Positions 23,411 to 33,687 of a stretch of 64,000 nucleotides of DNA are shown here, in pieces. Every line of letters starts with the position of its first letter. The first letter of the stretch is position 1. The notes under the pieces are model-generated. The model had not been told where the DNA came from, ran no database searches, and was given only the letters and a program-made list of their open reading frames with translations. Origin of the DNA: Microvelia longipes. Lineage: Eukaryota; Arthropoda; Insecta; Hemiptera; Veliidae. Location of the stretch: the NCBI GenBank assembly GCA_018340805.1, contig JACMZG010001911.1, positions 52,804,673 to 52,868,672 on the forward strand, in the 5' to 3' direction. The position numbers and the translations under genes were made by a program.

Positions 23411-23528
23411 TGTAGAACTACTAGTTAATTATAACCAATAACTAAGCGTAACAAATATAAATATATTCATTCTTACAATAAAACTAAAATACAACAAACA
23501 TTGACAGCTTGTCAATAACATAATGCCA
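23411..23528 (-). repeat. 5' LTR of gypsy element (left copy)
   Basis: 118 bp, TG...CA, nearly identical to the 3' LTR, which indicates a young insertion. A promoter would lie here, but no clear TATA box can be asserted in so AT-rich a sequence. Confidence 0.9.
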
Positions 23529-23618
<90 letters not shown>

Positions 23619-23620
23619 TT
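23529..23620. repeat. (TA)n microsatellite between gypsy and LINE
   Basis: TA repeats separating two retroelement insertions. Confidence 0.9.
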
Positions 23621-23629
23621 TTTTACTTT

Positions 23630-23642
23630 AAGTTACAGAAAA
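23630..23642 (+). repeat. LINE target-site duplication, 5' copy
   Basis: AAGTTACAGAAAA, repeated at 25112-25124 directly after the poly-A tail. Confidence 0.85.
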
Positions 23643-24672
23643 ATTCAGATCCCATCATTCCACTATCCAACAATGCCACCGACTTGTCGATGTCATTGCC
23701 TCCTCCTTGAGAGAAAAAAGTACTGTTCAGCGGTCTTTCTTGACGAGGCTCAGGCCTTTGATAGAGTTTGGCATCCTGGCTTACTTTGGAAACTCAAGGG
23801 CGTCATTCCCTTTACTTACTTCCTTATTCTAAAGTCCTTCCTTGCAGATAGATACTTTCGGGTCAGTTATGGATCGTCATTCTCATCAATCTATGCTATT
23901 AAGGCAGGAGTCCCTCAAGGCAGTATTTTAGGACCAGTCTTGTATTCTTTTTACACCCATGATATCCCAGATCACCCATCAACAATCCTTGGAACCTTTG
24001 CCGATGATAAAGCTATCCTTTCAGTTCACGAGAACCACATAATTGCTTCTGATATCACCCAAAACTACCTCCTCCTTTTAGAGCCTTGGTTGAGGAAATG
24101 GAGGATTAAAATTAACGAACAAAAAAGTGTTCACGTCACTTTCGCCTCCGTATTGATACTTGTCCTCCAGTCACCCTCAATCAAGTTCTCATTCCTCAAT
24201 CATCCTCCGTCCGATACCTTGGCCTAAACCTTGACAGACGATTGAACTGGCAGCTACACACTAAAATTAAACGTTCTGACGTTACAAGACAATACAAGTT
24301 CTTGCTGCGTCTTTTAGACCATAGGTCAAAATTATCACTGAGCAACAAGCTTCGAATTTATAATGTAGTCCTAAAACCCGCGTGGGCCTATGGTCTAGAA
24401 GTGTGGGGTAGCACCAATCCTCCAAACCCTCCAGTCAAAAATCCTTAGGAAAATCACCAATGCTCCATTCTATGTTCAAACCTTACCATCCATAATGACC
24501 TCAATGTCCCATTTGTCAGAGACCTCTCTAATCCCGTTATCAAAAATTCCATGAATCCCTTGTCGATCATCCCAATCCTCTTGTACAACTACTTTCCTCT
24601 GAAACCCTTCTGGACAATCCTGTCAGACGTCTGAGACGGCAGTGGCCCAGAGATCAATTAAACCCGCAATAA
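23643..24672 (+). pseudogene. Reverse transcriptase (ORF2) fragment of the LINE (left copy)
   Basis: Motif A is FLDEAQAFDRVWHPGLLWKL-like near 23736, motif B is GVPQGSILGPVL, the catalytic FADD is at 23997-24008, and the motif D region is WRIKINEQKSVHVTF. A C-terminal AWAYGLEVWG typical of Jockey/CR1-group ORF2 follows. The endonuclease and the N-terminal half are missing. The frame is continuous through FADD here but shifted at about 23711 and again near 24145, where the right copy reads through. A further shift just after KNP (about 24448) is shared by both copies, so it is a genuine mutation. The aligned reading ends at TAA 24670-24672. Confidence 0.9.
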
Positions 24673-25111
24673 TACCGCCTCCCCCTAAGGGTACTGCAGC
24701 CTTCCCCAGCTAAAATCTGTGGCTATAAATAGCCTCTTCTTGAGACCTTAGCTGTTAGAGGCTGCAGGCTCTTTAGGTTATATGCTCCCTATCTTATCTT
24801 TCATTTTATATTTTAGTAATATAATTATTTTACTTAACTATTTCTTATCTATTTTTACTATTATTTATCCATCTTATTTATTTATTTATTTATTTTTATT
24901 TTTTATTTTTTTTTTTATTATTATTATTTATCTATTTACCACTATATTTTTACTAGCTTAATTACTCCCGCCTGAGTGCAATCACTGGATTGTTTCTCTA
25001 CCAAGTCTCTCAAGCCACTTAAACCATTTAACTCTAATACTTGTAACAATCATAATTGTTGTTGTATTAATCAATAAAATATGTTAAAAGAAAAAAAAAA
25101 AAAAAAAAAAA
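23643..25111 (+). mobile_element. 5'-truncated Jockey-like non-LTR retrotransposon (left copy)
   Basis: It begins inside the reverse transcriptase domain and runs through the 3' end of ORF2 and an AT-rich 3' UTR. It ends in AATAAA (about 25075) and a pure A tail. It is flanked by 13 bp direct repeats. Truncation at the 5' end, an A tail and a target-site duplication are the signature of target-primed reverse transcription. The same insertion is at 38175-39640. Confidence 0.95.
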
Positions 25112-25124
25112 AAGTTACAGAAAA
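25112..25124 (+). repeat. LINE target-site duplication, 3' copy
   Basis: AAGTTACAGAAAA after the poly-A tail, equal to 23630-23642. Confidence 0.85.
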
Positions 25125-25159
25125 GTTTTTTAACCACTCAGACGTATACAAACAAACAA

Positions 25160-25290
<131 letters not shown>

Positions 25291-27530
25291 ATGTGTTAAG
25301 TGTGTGTGTTTAACAAAACTTGGCGTGGTGTTGGAAGATTTTAGAACCTGTGTTGTTTTTTCAAGTTACGACCTCATTAATTTTTTCTAATTTCCTTTAA
25401 ACAATATGGCATATGTTAATGTAGATGGAAAACCACATTATTTGAGTCTGATTCAGCTTGATCGGACCATTTTAAGCGGCGTGAAAGCGCTTAAGATGGT
25501 CCGATTGAAATGTTGGTTGATTGTGTAATATTAATAATAATAATTTATAGTTATGGTATAGTATGATTTAATATGTATTTATAACAAATTTAAATAGAGA
25601 GTAGCATAGTAACCTTCTCCTGACGATCCAATCTCATGGACCCTGGAGTAGGCTTATGAGTTGTTGGTATTATTTTACTCTACTTTGTAAATAAAAGTCA
25701 TTTTTCTTTTTTTCTTTCATCTTCCTAAGCAGCGCAATCGCCATACTTTTTTTTATCTTGTATAAACTGACACTTATAGAATCAACTTCTTGTTTAGACT
25801 TAAGTAACAGAACTCGATACAATGTAATATCAAAGACCTAACAATTTTAATTAGATAGATAAAGTGAGTGGTGTTAAAACGTAACGTGAGTTTGTATAAA
25901 ACTTGAACCTACATCAAAACTCATACTTCCACTCAACCCTTAAGTTGTAAAACACAGCTCACCTGAATCACGATTAAAATCCATTTGGACACAAGAGTTT
26001 ATGACAATGATGAACTAGTTGGATGTATAATACATTGTAATTTACCATTGGTATTTACAGTTAGCGTTCAGCTTCGTATTAAAAAAACGAATCCGATGAA
26101 GGGAGAATACCTTCTGCCGAAACGTCGTTAATTACAAAAAGCAATAATAATGAATACTGTATTCACATAATTCACCATCGACTCAAACTTATGTTTAAGA
26201 CCTGCAAAACTAATAATTTGCTTGTCGATTCAAACTAGTGATATATTAATAATAATTGTTACAATCAATTGACTTTAGGATCAAAATAATAAAAATATAA
26301 GGTGGTATATAAAACGTTACTGTAGTTAAGTCACTGCAATAGCTTTTCCTAAAGTCCCCTTCAAGCATAAGGATTAAGGTAATATTCTAGAATCTAGCAC
26401 ACAGCTTTAGGGAATAATTTAACACTAAAATTCTACATTAATACTCTAAGCTTACTTTAATATACAACTAAGTTATTTCCGTATTTTAACGAAAATTATT
26501 TTATCTATAAATTATCAAAAAAACCTTTTTACTTAAAACTTCATAACATCATCACAAACTAGGAAATATTATAGTTTTAAACTTAATAATCTATAATTAC
26601 ATCTTTCAGCTCCCAACGCTAATTATGTCGACTTTTTCAAATGTATAAACATAACAAGTAAGTATATAAGCAGAAGTATAAGTCTTATTAAAAATTGATT
26701 TAAAAATCTTTACGTGATTAAAATTCAGGATTTTACAACGTAAATGATATTTAAATTTAATGAATACTGAAGTATAAGGCTATAAAGAATTTATTAAATT
26801 CACTAGAAATTTTATAACTCACTTATGATCAGTTGACATATTATATTTTAAGTCCTAAATATTTATATGTTACGTACCTAAAATAAATCAGACTATACTA
26901 ATTAAGTAAAAACGAGTAGTCGTATACAATGTACACAGATATTAATTGAGTATACAGAAAACAAAAATACTCCTCATTCAGACAAATAATTATACATCTT
27001 GTCAATCAACCTTTATAATTACTTAAACTACTGTTGAATAATATAGTTTCAAATACTAACTACTGTTTTATGTCTTATATAAATAAATAGAAATTATATT
27101 ATGAATTATAGGTTGCTAATATGAACTATCATATCTCCATAACGATGAATGACAGTCATGGTCTTTCAAAGGTGTTAGCACCTTGAGTAGCCATCAAAAC
27201 ACTTGATGCGTTGGAAGGTTTCTGCTAAAATTAATTACTATATGAATTCTGATTTATTTAATTGTGAAAAAATATATTTTTGCGTCATTGGAGTTAAAGT
27301 AGCAACTTTTTCTGAGCAATTAATTTGGTACTTCTAAAAGGTTAGATAAAGTATGAATTACGAATTTAAAGGCTTTAAAATAGAGTTTTAATGGATTCAA
27401 TTAAAAGCTTATAGATCCCGAGGAATAGCTCGTGTTAAAAATTATCCTAAGAATAATATAAAGAATTACTTATGAGTGAAAGAATAAAACCAAAATTTCA
27501 ATTATTCAAAATTATTTTATAAGGTAATGG
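25291..27530. other. AT-rich sequence with a small GAAA-type hairpin
   Basis: No exon can be supported. Around 25471-25500 there is a 15-18 bp imperfect inverted repeat (ATCGGACCATTTTAAGCG against CGCTTAAGATGGTCCGAT). A distinctive hairpin at 26091-26127 is listed separately. The rest is AT-rich and unannotated. Equivalent sequence lies at 39815-42052. Confidence 0.5.
26091..26127 (+). other. Hairpin with CCGATGA...CCGAAACGTC core
   Basis: GAAGG and CCTTC pair around a small loop, preceded by CCGATGA and followed by TGCCGAAACGTCG. The layout recalls a hammerhead ribozyme core (CUGAUGA, stem II, GAAA), as found in Penelope-like and related retroelements. Here the first core base pair differs and extra bases lie before GAAA, so activity is doubtful. 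The conserved copy is at 40622-40659. Confidence 0.25.
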
Positions 27531-27719
27531 TCAGATAAAAATAAAAACACAAATTTGAGCTTTCGGCTTACTCAGCTGGCTATTGTTAGATTAATATATC
27601 TAATGTTTCTATTTTATGTGTTATCTGATTCAGTTTGGAATAAAACTACTTCTAAAGAAGGCCTAGTTTAGGGCCGAAAGCTCAAATTTGTGATTTAATT
27701 TTTTTCTGACCATTACCTC
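27531..27719. repeat. Inverted-repeat element with CGAAAGCTC core
   Basis: Arms of about 37-47 bp: AGGTAATGGTCAG then CAAATTTGAGCTTTCGGC (27550-27567), with the complement at 27673-27718. The loop is about 105 bp. No target-site duplication is assigned. It is present in the other copy at 42053-42248. Confidence 0.7.
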
Positions 27720-28555
27720 AAAAAATAATCTTGTTTAAATAGTTTGGTCAATAATTTTATATAAGTTTTTTATTTCAATTATTTTCCAAATTATATAAGA
27801 AGGAGACCACTTTATCTTATACTCTAAACTATGGTCACCTTTCAGCAGAATCACTCCATATGTGGTGTAAGCATTATCAGACAAGAAGAGCGCGTTCAGC
27901 GTTGAATATTATACATTATTTTGAGTCTAAATTGATATCGAAATTGGAATACATTCATGGGACAAATTCATTTTTGGTCTGTCTAAAACTTCAAGTGTTA
28001 ACGAAAAAACCGGAATGGACCCCAATCTGGAAATTCCAACGAGGCACGGGTCATTCAGCATTACATATCAGCGGGAAACCCAAACTGATATAAATTTAAT
28101 ATAATTAAAAAATTCTATAGGAGCCAATCAATCTTAGATATTAAAAACCCAAAAGATCAAACGAAAGACAGATTTTTTAAGGTCTTATTTTTTATTATTC
28201 ATATTATTTTATTTTATGCATTATCATTTGTAACTCCTAAATACTTTAATAATTATTTTAAAAGTTTTGATTATTTTGATAATAATTTAAACTCCTTGCT
28301 TGCTCGTTATATTTGTGTAAAATAAAATAAAAATAAAGTAAAGTATTTAATTTTTTTATAGACATCTTCCCTCCCCCACTCAACAAAATAGTAAGCAATA
28401 TGTCTGTAAAGCGATGTTATTACTTTGCAAATTAATTTTTGACTCGCTTCACTCGTATCTACATACAAATTTTTGTGGCAATAAAATCTCGTATTAGAGC
28501 CTAGCTAAGTAATCTAATGTAATATGTAGTAAGAAATATTGTGGTCATGGATAAA
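27720..28555. other. Mostly AT-rich, with one GC-richer open segment
   Basis: 27860-28093 corresponds to the open frame described at 42388-42648, but is shifted by small indels. GACTCGCTTCACTCGT (28440-28455) is a lone CpG-motif relic. Nothing else was seen. Confidence 0.4.
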
Positions 28556-29260
28556 GAAAAATTCTGGCGCAGTGGTCCGCATGTCGGGCGAATTTCCTTT
28601 GGATGCGTGTTTCCGTGCTTTTTATATAAGTTTACAACTACTAAATAAATAATTCCGGCGCGGTGGTCCGCTGTCGGGCGAATTTCATTTAGAATGCGTG
28701 TTTCCGTGCTAAACAACCCATATCTTGCTTATGCAAGAACCATGCCCATTGCGTGGTTCCGGTTCATGCTTTAGAACCTAAGCAGTTACTCAATGTCAAG
28801 CACTGCTCGTAACTCATTTTGTCTGTATTTTCCAAAGGAAATGCGCATAATCATCCAGTTGTTGTACAAAACTATGCCTCTAAAATTAGAAGTACGCACT
28901 ATTATTTTCACTAGTTTAAGATTAGTTACTTATCTTTAAGCTTAGTCAGTTATCTTTAAAGGTTTTAGCGCATTTCCTTTGGAAAATACAGACAAAATGA
29001 GTTACGAGCAGTGCTTGACAATTGAGTAACTGCTTAGGTTCTAAAGCATGAACCGGAACCACGCAATGGGCATGGTTCTTGCATAAGCAAGATATGGGTT
29101 GTTTAGCACGGAAACACGCATTCTAAATGAAATTCGCCCGACAGCGGACCACCGCGCCGGAATTATTTATTTAGTAGTTGTAAACTTATATAAAAAGCAC
29201 GGAAACACGCATCCAAAGGAAATTCGCCCGACATGCGGACCACCGCGCCAGAATTATTTT
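28556..29260. repeat. Long palindrome of family P (left copy)
   Basis: Arms are about 290 bp with a 120 bp spacer. The outer ends are ATTCTGGCGCAGTGGTCCGC and its complement. The A-box-like TGGCGCAGTGG at the left end is a better tRNA-type match than in the 8 kb copy. Confidence 0.9.
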
Positions 29261-30049
29261 TAGTTGTAAACTTATATTAGGTAAAAAAACGATAAAAAAT
29301 TATTGTCCCTACTAGGATTTGAACCCAGGTACTCTGGGTTTGAGAGCTCGCATCCAAAGGAAATTCGCCCGACATGCGGACCACCGCGCCAGAATTATTT
29401 TCTAGTTGTAAACTTATTTAGTAAAAAAAACGATAAAAAATTATCGACCCTTCCAGGATGTGAACCCAGGTACCCTGAGTTTGAGTGGTCGTATTGACTC
29501 CGGACCACTGCCATTCAACTCAGAGGCCCAAAAAACATTGAAAACGACACCCTACTCGAAATTTAATTTTCAACGACCGTAATGTTGGTTTTCTATATTT
29601 TTTGTTTTTAAGACTTTTTGGTAACTTAAAGTGGTCGTATCGTCTTCGGACTGGTTTCATTCGATTCAGCGCCCAAAATTACATAGAAAACGACACCTAC
29701 TCGAAATTTATTTTTATCGACCTAAATTTTGGTTTTGGTAATTTCCAATGGTTTTTTCGATTTTTAGGTCACTTAGAGTGGTCGTATCGACTGCGGACCG
29801 GTTTCATTCGATTCAGCGTCTCAAAAAAAACATAAATATTGACCTTTTTCGCGGCAAAAAATAATTACCCTGAATTTTGCCGATTTTTTGAAAAATTCGC
29901 TGACTCAGCAAACCGGGTTAATGACGTCACAAAAACCTGGTTTTCAATAGGGTTCGTGTCCTTCCAAAGGTTGATTTTTGTACCAAGTTTGGTTAAAAAA
30001 TATTAATCCGTTCGAAAGATAGAGTGTTTACAAGAAAGTGTCTAGAAAT

Positions 30050-30065
30050 ACATATATATTATATA

Positions 30066-30158
<93 letters not shown>

Positions 30159-30166
30159 TATATATA
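30050..30166. repeat. (TA)n microsatellite
   Basis: TA tract inside family P. Confidence 0.9.
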
Positions 30167-30380
30167 AAGTCTCGCGAAATTTTTTTTTCGTCATTAGGGA
30201 CCTCTGAAACGGATTTGTGTCGTGGTCCGAGGTTCGAATTCCGCCATGACGCCTATCCCATTAGCGAATTTTTTCCCAAAGGAAATTCGCTAAAAGTAGC
30301 ATGAGAAAAGGCGAAGTGAGAATCAATCAACCTAAAGCTTAACTAGGGGTGTTGAGCTATTTGGCTGCATAAAACGTTTG

Positions 30381-31087
30381 CCTCCAATTCGAATAAAAAC
30401 GTTATAGTCCAAGATTCAGGCCTAAAAAATGTGACTCATTTTGTACTACTTCAAACCAAATTATTCTAGGAATTTAAATTATGAAGGAAAAGCATGTCTG
30501 CCTATCCAGCGTGCGCTCGCTCGAAATATTAGAAAAGCGCATAATTTCCAGTTTTCTCGTAATAAGTGGTTCCCTGTAGGTCGTCAGCAAAACATGCAGA
30601 GAACATTTATTAAAGCTGATAAAATTTCCTATAAAACAAGAGTTTTTTGTCAAAATTGGATAACTACAACTAAAATTATGACAGTTGTTAAGAGGACAAA
30701 GAGCCAATATGTTTCCAAAGAAATTCGCTGACTTTGCATAAATTAACTATTTTTTAGTGTTTTGAAAGAGCCATAACTTTAGTTGCAGTCATCCGATTTT
30801 GATTATTAAATACTCAATTTATTAGAACATTTTATTGCCTTTAAAATGTTTTCTTCGTGTTTTGCACACGACCTACAGGGAACACTTATTTCAAGGAAAC
30901 TAAAATTGTGCGATTTCTAAAAATTTAAACGAGCGCATTCATATGAAGGGCTCCACTCTGGACAGGCAGACTATGTTTTTTCTTCATAATTTAAGGTATT
31001 TTCAGAAAAATTTGGTTTGAAGTAGTACAAAATGAGTCACATTTTTTCAGGTCCTGTTCTGTGACTATTACTTCTAATTCGAGAAAG
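30381..31087. mobile_element. Fold-back element, about 0.7 kb (left copy)
   Basis: The arms run inward from about 30381 and 31087. They pair CAGGCCTAAAAAATGTGACT, TTTTGTACTACTTCAAACCA and CCCTGTAGGTCGT with their complements. The internal region is AT-rich. A frame with short homology to itself on both strands (30441-30731, 30474-30707) arises from the inverted arms and is not a gene. The copy is at 44917-45628. Confidence 0.75.
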
Positions 31088-31583
31088 GCTTAAAATAAGT
31101 GATTTCATGTGTTTAGAATAAACACGAATAGTTCATAAAGAAGCTACAATAAAAACATGATACGTCTACCTACTTTTCCTCACATCTTCGGTCTTGCTGT
31201 GCTCGACCTCAGTATTATCCAAAGTCTAGGGGGTGTTTTAGTTTTGGACTCGTTTCGGTCGTTCTCAGAATTTCATGGTTACCCGAAGCTTAAGGTGGCA
31301 TTGATCCGGACTCACTACGCTTGAACTCAGAGCTATTAGATAACCAAATGTCAAACTTGCCTAGTTAATTTATTGCCTAGACAAATAACACGGTTGATAG
31401 GCATTTAATTAAATAATACGGGTTATACTTTTATATCATGTTCACGAACGCATTAAAGACCCCGTAATCATTCTCGGCTGCCTAGTTTTTTATTAGTATA
31501 GTTCTTTATGAGAATATTATATTGCATTATTATATCACATAATTTGCTCATTTAAAATTTTATGCGCGTAAAAACATTATATA
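31088..31583. other. AT-rich sequence with CpG-motif relics
   Basis: GGACTCGTTTCGGTCGTTCT (about 31247) and GGACTCACTACGCTTGAACT (about 31299) are decayed copies of the family-D CpG motif. No gene was seen. Confidence 0.5.
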
Positions 31584-31865
31584 GACCAAGAGCCCAGGGG
31601 TGTTTTGGTAAAAAAGTGTAATGGTGTGGAACCGGTCTCAATTTTTCGTAAATACCTTCCTGAACAAGGATCTGCAATTCTGCCGACTCGTATCAGATGG
31701 GTGTCCAGGCAGAACCTTTGACCCTAAAGAGTGTTCTGCCTGGGACACCCATCCGATACGAGTCGGTAGAATTGCAGATCCTTGTTCAGGAAGGTATTTA
31801 CGAAAAATTGAGACCGGTTCCAGCCATTACACTTTTTATTAACAAAACACCCCTGGGCTCTTGTC
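31584..31865. mobile_element. Hairpin MITE (left copy)
   Basis: An almost fully palindromic 282 bp element. It starts GACCAAGAGCCCAGGGGTGT and ends in its complement, with a central loop of about 25 bases. TA flanks both sides, suggesting a TA target site. One G is missing at the right end compared with the other copy. The contig ends 19 bases later. Confidence 0.85.
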
Positions 31866-31884
31866 TACTTTGACTGATTAAACA

Positions 31885-32884
31885 NNNNNNNNNNNNNNNN
31901 NNNNNNNNNNNNNNNNNNNNNNNNNNNNNNNNNNNNNNNNNNNNNNNNNNNNNNNNNNNNNNNNNNNNNNNNNNNNNNNNNNNNNNNNNNNNNNNNNNNN
32001 NNNNNNNNNNNNNNNNNNNNNNNNNNNNNNNNNNNNNNNNNNNNNNNNNNNNNNNNNNNNNNNNNNNNNNNNNNNNNNNNNNNNNNNNNNNNNNNNNNNN
32101 NNNNNNNNNNNNNNNNNNNNNNNNNNNNNNNNNNNNNNNNNNNNNNNNNNNNNNNNNNNNNNNNNNNNNNNNNNNNNNNNNNNNNNNNNNNNNNNNNNNN
32201 NNNNNNNNNNNNNNNNNNNNNNNNNNNNNNNNNNNNNNNNNNNNNNNNNNNNNNNNNNNNNNNNNNNNNNNNNNNNNNNNNNNNNNNNNNNNNNNNNNNN
32301 NNNNNNNNNNNNNNNNNNNNNNNNNNNNNNNNNNNNNNNNNNNNNNNNNNNNNNNNNNNNNNNNNNNNNNNNNNNNNNNNNNNNNNNNNNNNNNNNNNNN
32401 NNNNNNNNNNNNNNNNNNNNNNNNNNNNNNNNNNNNNNNNNNNNNNNNNNNNNNNNNNNNNNNNNNNNNNNNNNNNNNNNNNNNNNNNNNNNNNNNNNNN
32501 NNNNNNNNNNNNNNNNNNNNNNNNNNNNNNNNNNNNNNNNNNNNNNNNNNNNNNNNNNNNNNNNNNNNNNNNNNNNNNNNNNNNNNNNNNNNNNNNNNNN
32601 NNNNNNNNNNNNNNNNNNNNNNNNNNNNNNNNNNNNNNNNNNNNNNNNNNNNNNNNNNNNNNNNNNNNNNNNNNNNNNNNNNNNNNNNNNNNNNNNNNNN
32701 NNNNNNNNNNNNNNNNNNNNNNNNNNNNNNNNNNNNNNNNNNNNNNNNNNNNNNNNNNNNNNNNNNNNNNNNNNNNNNNNNNNNNNNNNNNNNNNNNNNN
32801 NNNNNNNNNNNNNNNNNNNNNNNNNNNNNNNNNNNNNNNNNNNNNNNNNNNNNNNNNNNNNNNNNNNNNNNNNNNNNNNNNNNN
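31885..32884. other. Assembly gap, exactly 1000 N
   Basis: A round-number N run marks a scaffold join of unknown or nominal size. Long translations across it are artefacts of N. Confidence 0.99.
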
Positions 32885-33252
32885 TGAATCAGATATCGAC
32901 GCGACAAAATACTCATGCCAATTGAAATAACCAAAACAATGACACAAACCAGGAAAAGAAAAGTGATAAATGTGACAACAATGAAATACAAAACTCTAAT
33001 CATGAATTAATGATCAAATATAACAAAATCAAAGGGAAATTCAATCTAAAGCCCCAATCAAGAGAGAAGTGATAAACTGTAACAAAGGTAATGGCTATAA
33101 TTAAATATTGATTTTGTCTTCTCATTCGAATTCAAATATTTAATATTCAATTTAAATTCAAAATTAAATTAGAATTAAAAGCCATTAAATTACATTAGGA
33201 TGCGAATAATTAATTGTAAAATATTTTAAAAGAAAGCTTAATAAATACTTTA

Positions 33253-33315
33253 TTTTTCGGACACACAGGATGTGTCCGAAAAAATCTTTTATTATCTCCA
33301 TAAAACAATGGAGAC
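33253..33315. other. Two adjacent hairpins (right copy)
   Basis: Equivalent to 18763-18824. The first loop is two bases longer. Confidence 0.65.
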
Positions 33316-33426
33316 TATACTAAAAATAATAAACTTAATAAATATTTTATATCAAGGTTTAAAAAAATGCTGAAAGAAATGAAAAGCATCATTATTAAAT
33401 ATGAATAACTATATAAATAAGAAGTG

Positions 33427-33471
33427 TGTAAACCTTAACGCGGGTACGCTCTAACCAACTAAGCTATCCCC
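33427..33471 (-). other. tRNA 5'-half-like sequence (right copy)
   Basis: Equivalent to 18932-18976. No T-arm is present. Confidence 0.5.
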
Positions 33472-33526
33472 ATATATATAATTATATAATATATATATAT
33501 ATATTATATATATATATATATATATT
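33472..33526. repeat. (TA)n microsatellite
   Basis: TA tract at the gypsy 3' flank. Confidence 0.9.
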
Positions 33527-33639
33527 AGTAGAACTACTAGTTAATTATAACCAATAACTAAGCGTAACAAATTAAATATATTCATTCTTACAATAAAACT
33601 AATACAAAACATTGACAGCTTGTCAATAAATAATGCCCA
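33527..33639 (-). repeat. 3' LTR of gypsy element (right copy)
   Basis: About 113 bp. A few bases are missing compared with the 118 bp 5' LTR. Confidence 0.85.
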
Positions 33640-33687
33640 GACTCCCCTCTAGTTTCCCAAGCTGCCTCAGTCGGGGAACTAGCCTTA

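Larger units (their letters stand above)
19036..23528 (-). mobile_element. Ty3/gypsy LTR retrotransposon, left copy
   Basis: The element is 4.49 kb with 118 bp LTRs (19036-19152 and 23411-23528). In element orientation each starts TGGCATTATG and ends TTCTACA. A 12-base primer-binding site follows the 5' LTR, and a purine tract precedes the 3' LTR. The order is gag, protease, RT, RNase H, integrase, with no env frame between integrase and the LTR. This is the same insertion as 33527-38058. Confidence 0.95.
28556..30300 (+). repeat. Family-P composite repeat (left copy)
   Basis: The same unit as 6898-8690 but in the opposite orientation. It contains the palindrome 28556-29260 (arms 28556-28846 and 28968-29260), tRNA-like modules with the B-box complement GGATTTGAACCC at about 29316, the TGACGTCAC block, a (TA)n array and a terminal GAGGTTCGAATTCCGCC at about 30228-30244. 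Confidence 0.85.

Noticed and set aside
30441..30731. 96-codon frame MYYFKPNYSRN... and its antisense partner
   Set aside because: They lie in the arms of a fold-back element and mirror each other.
31798..33003. Very long minus-strand open frames of 360-401 codons
   Set aside because: They consist almost entirely of the N gap translated as unknown residues.
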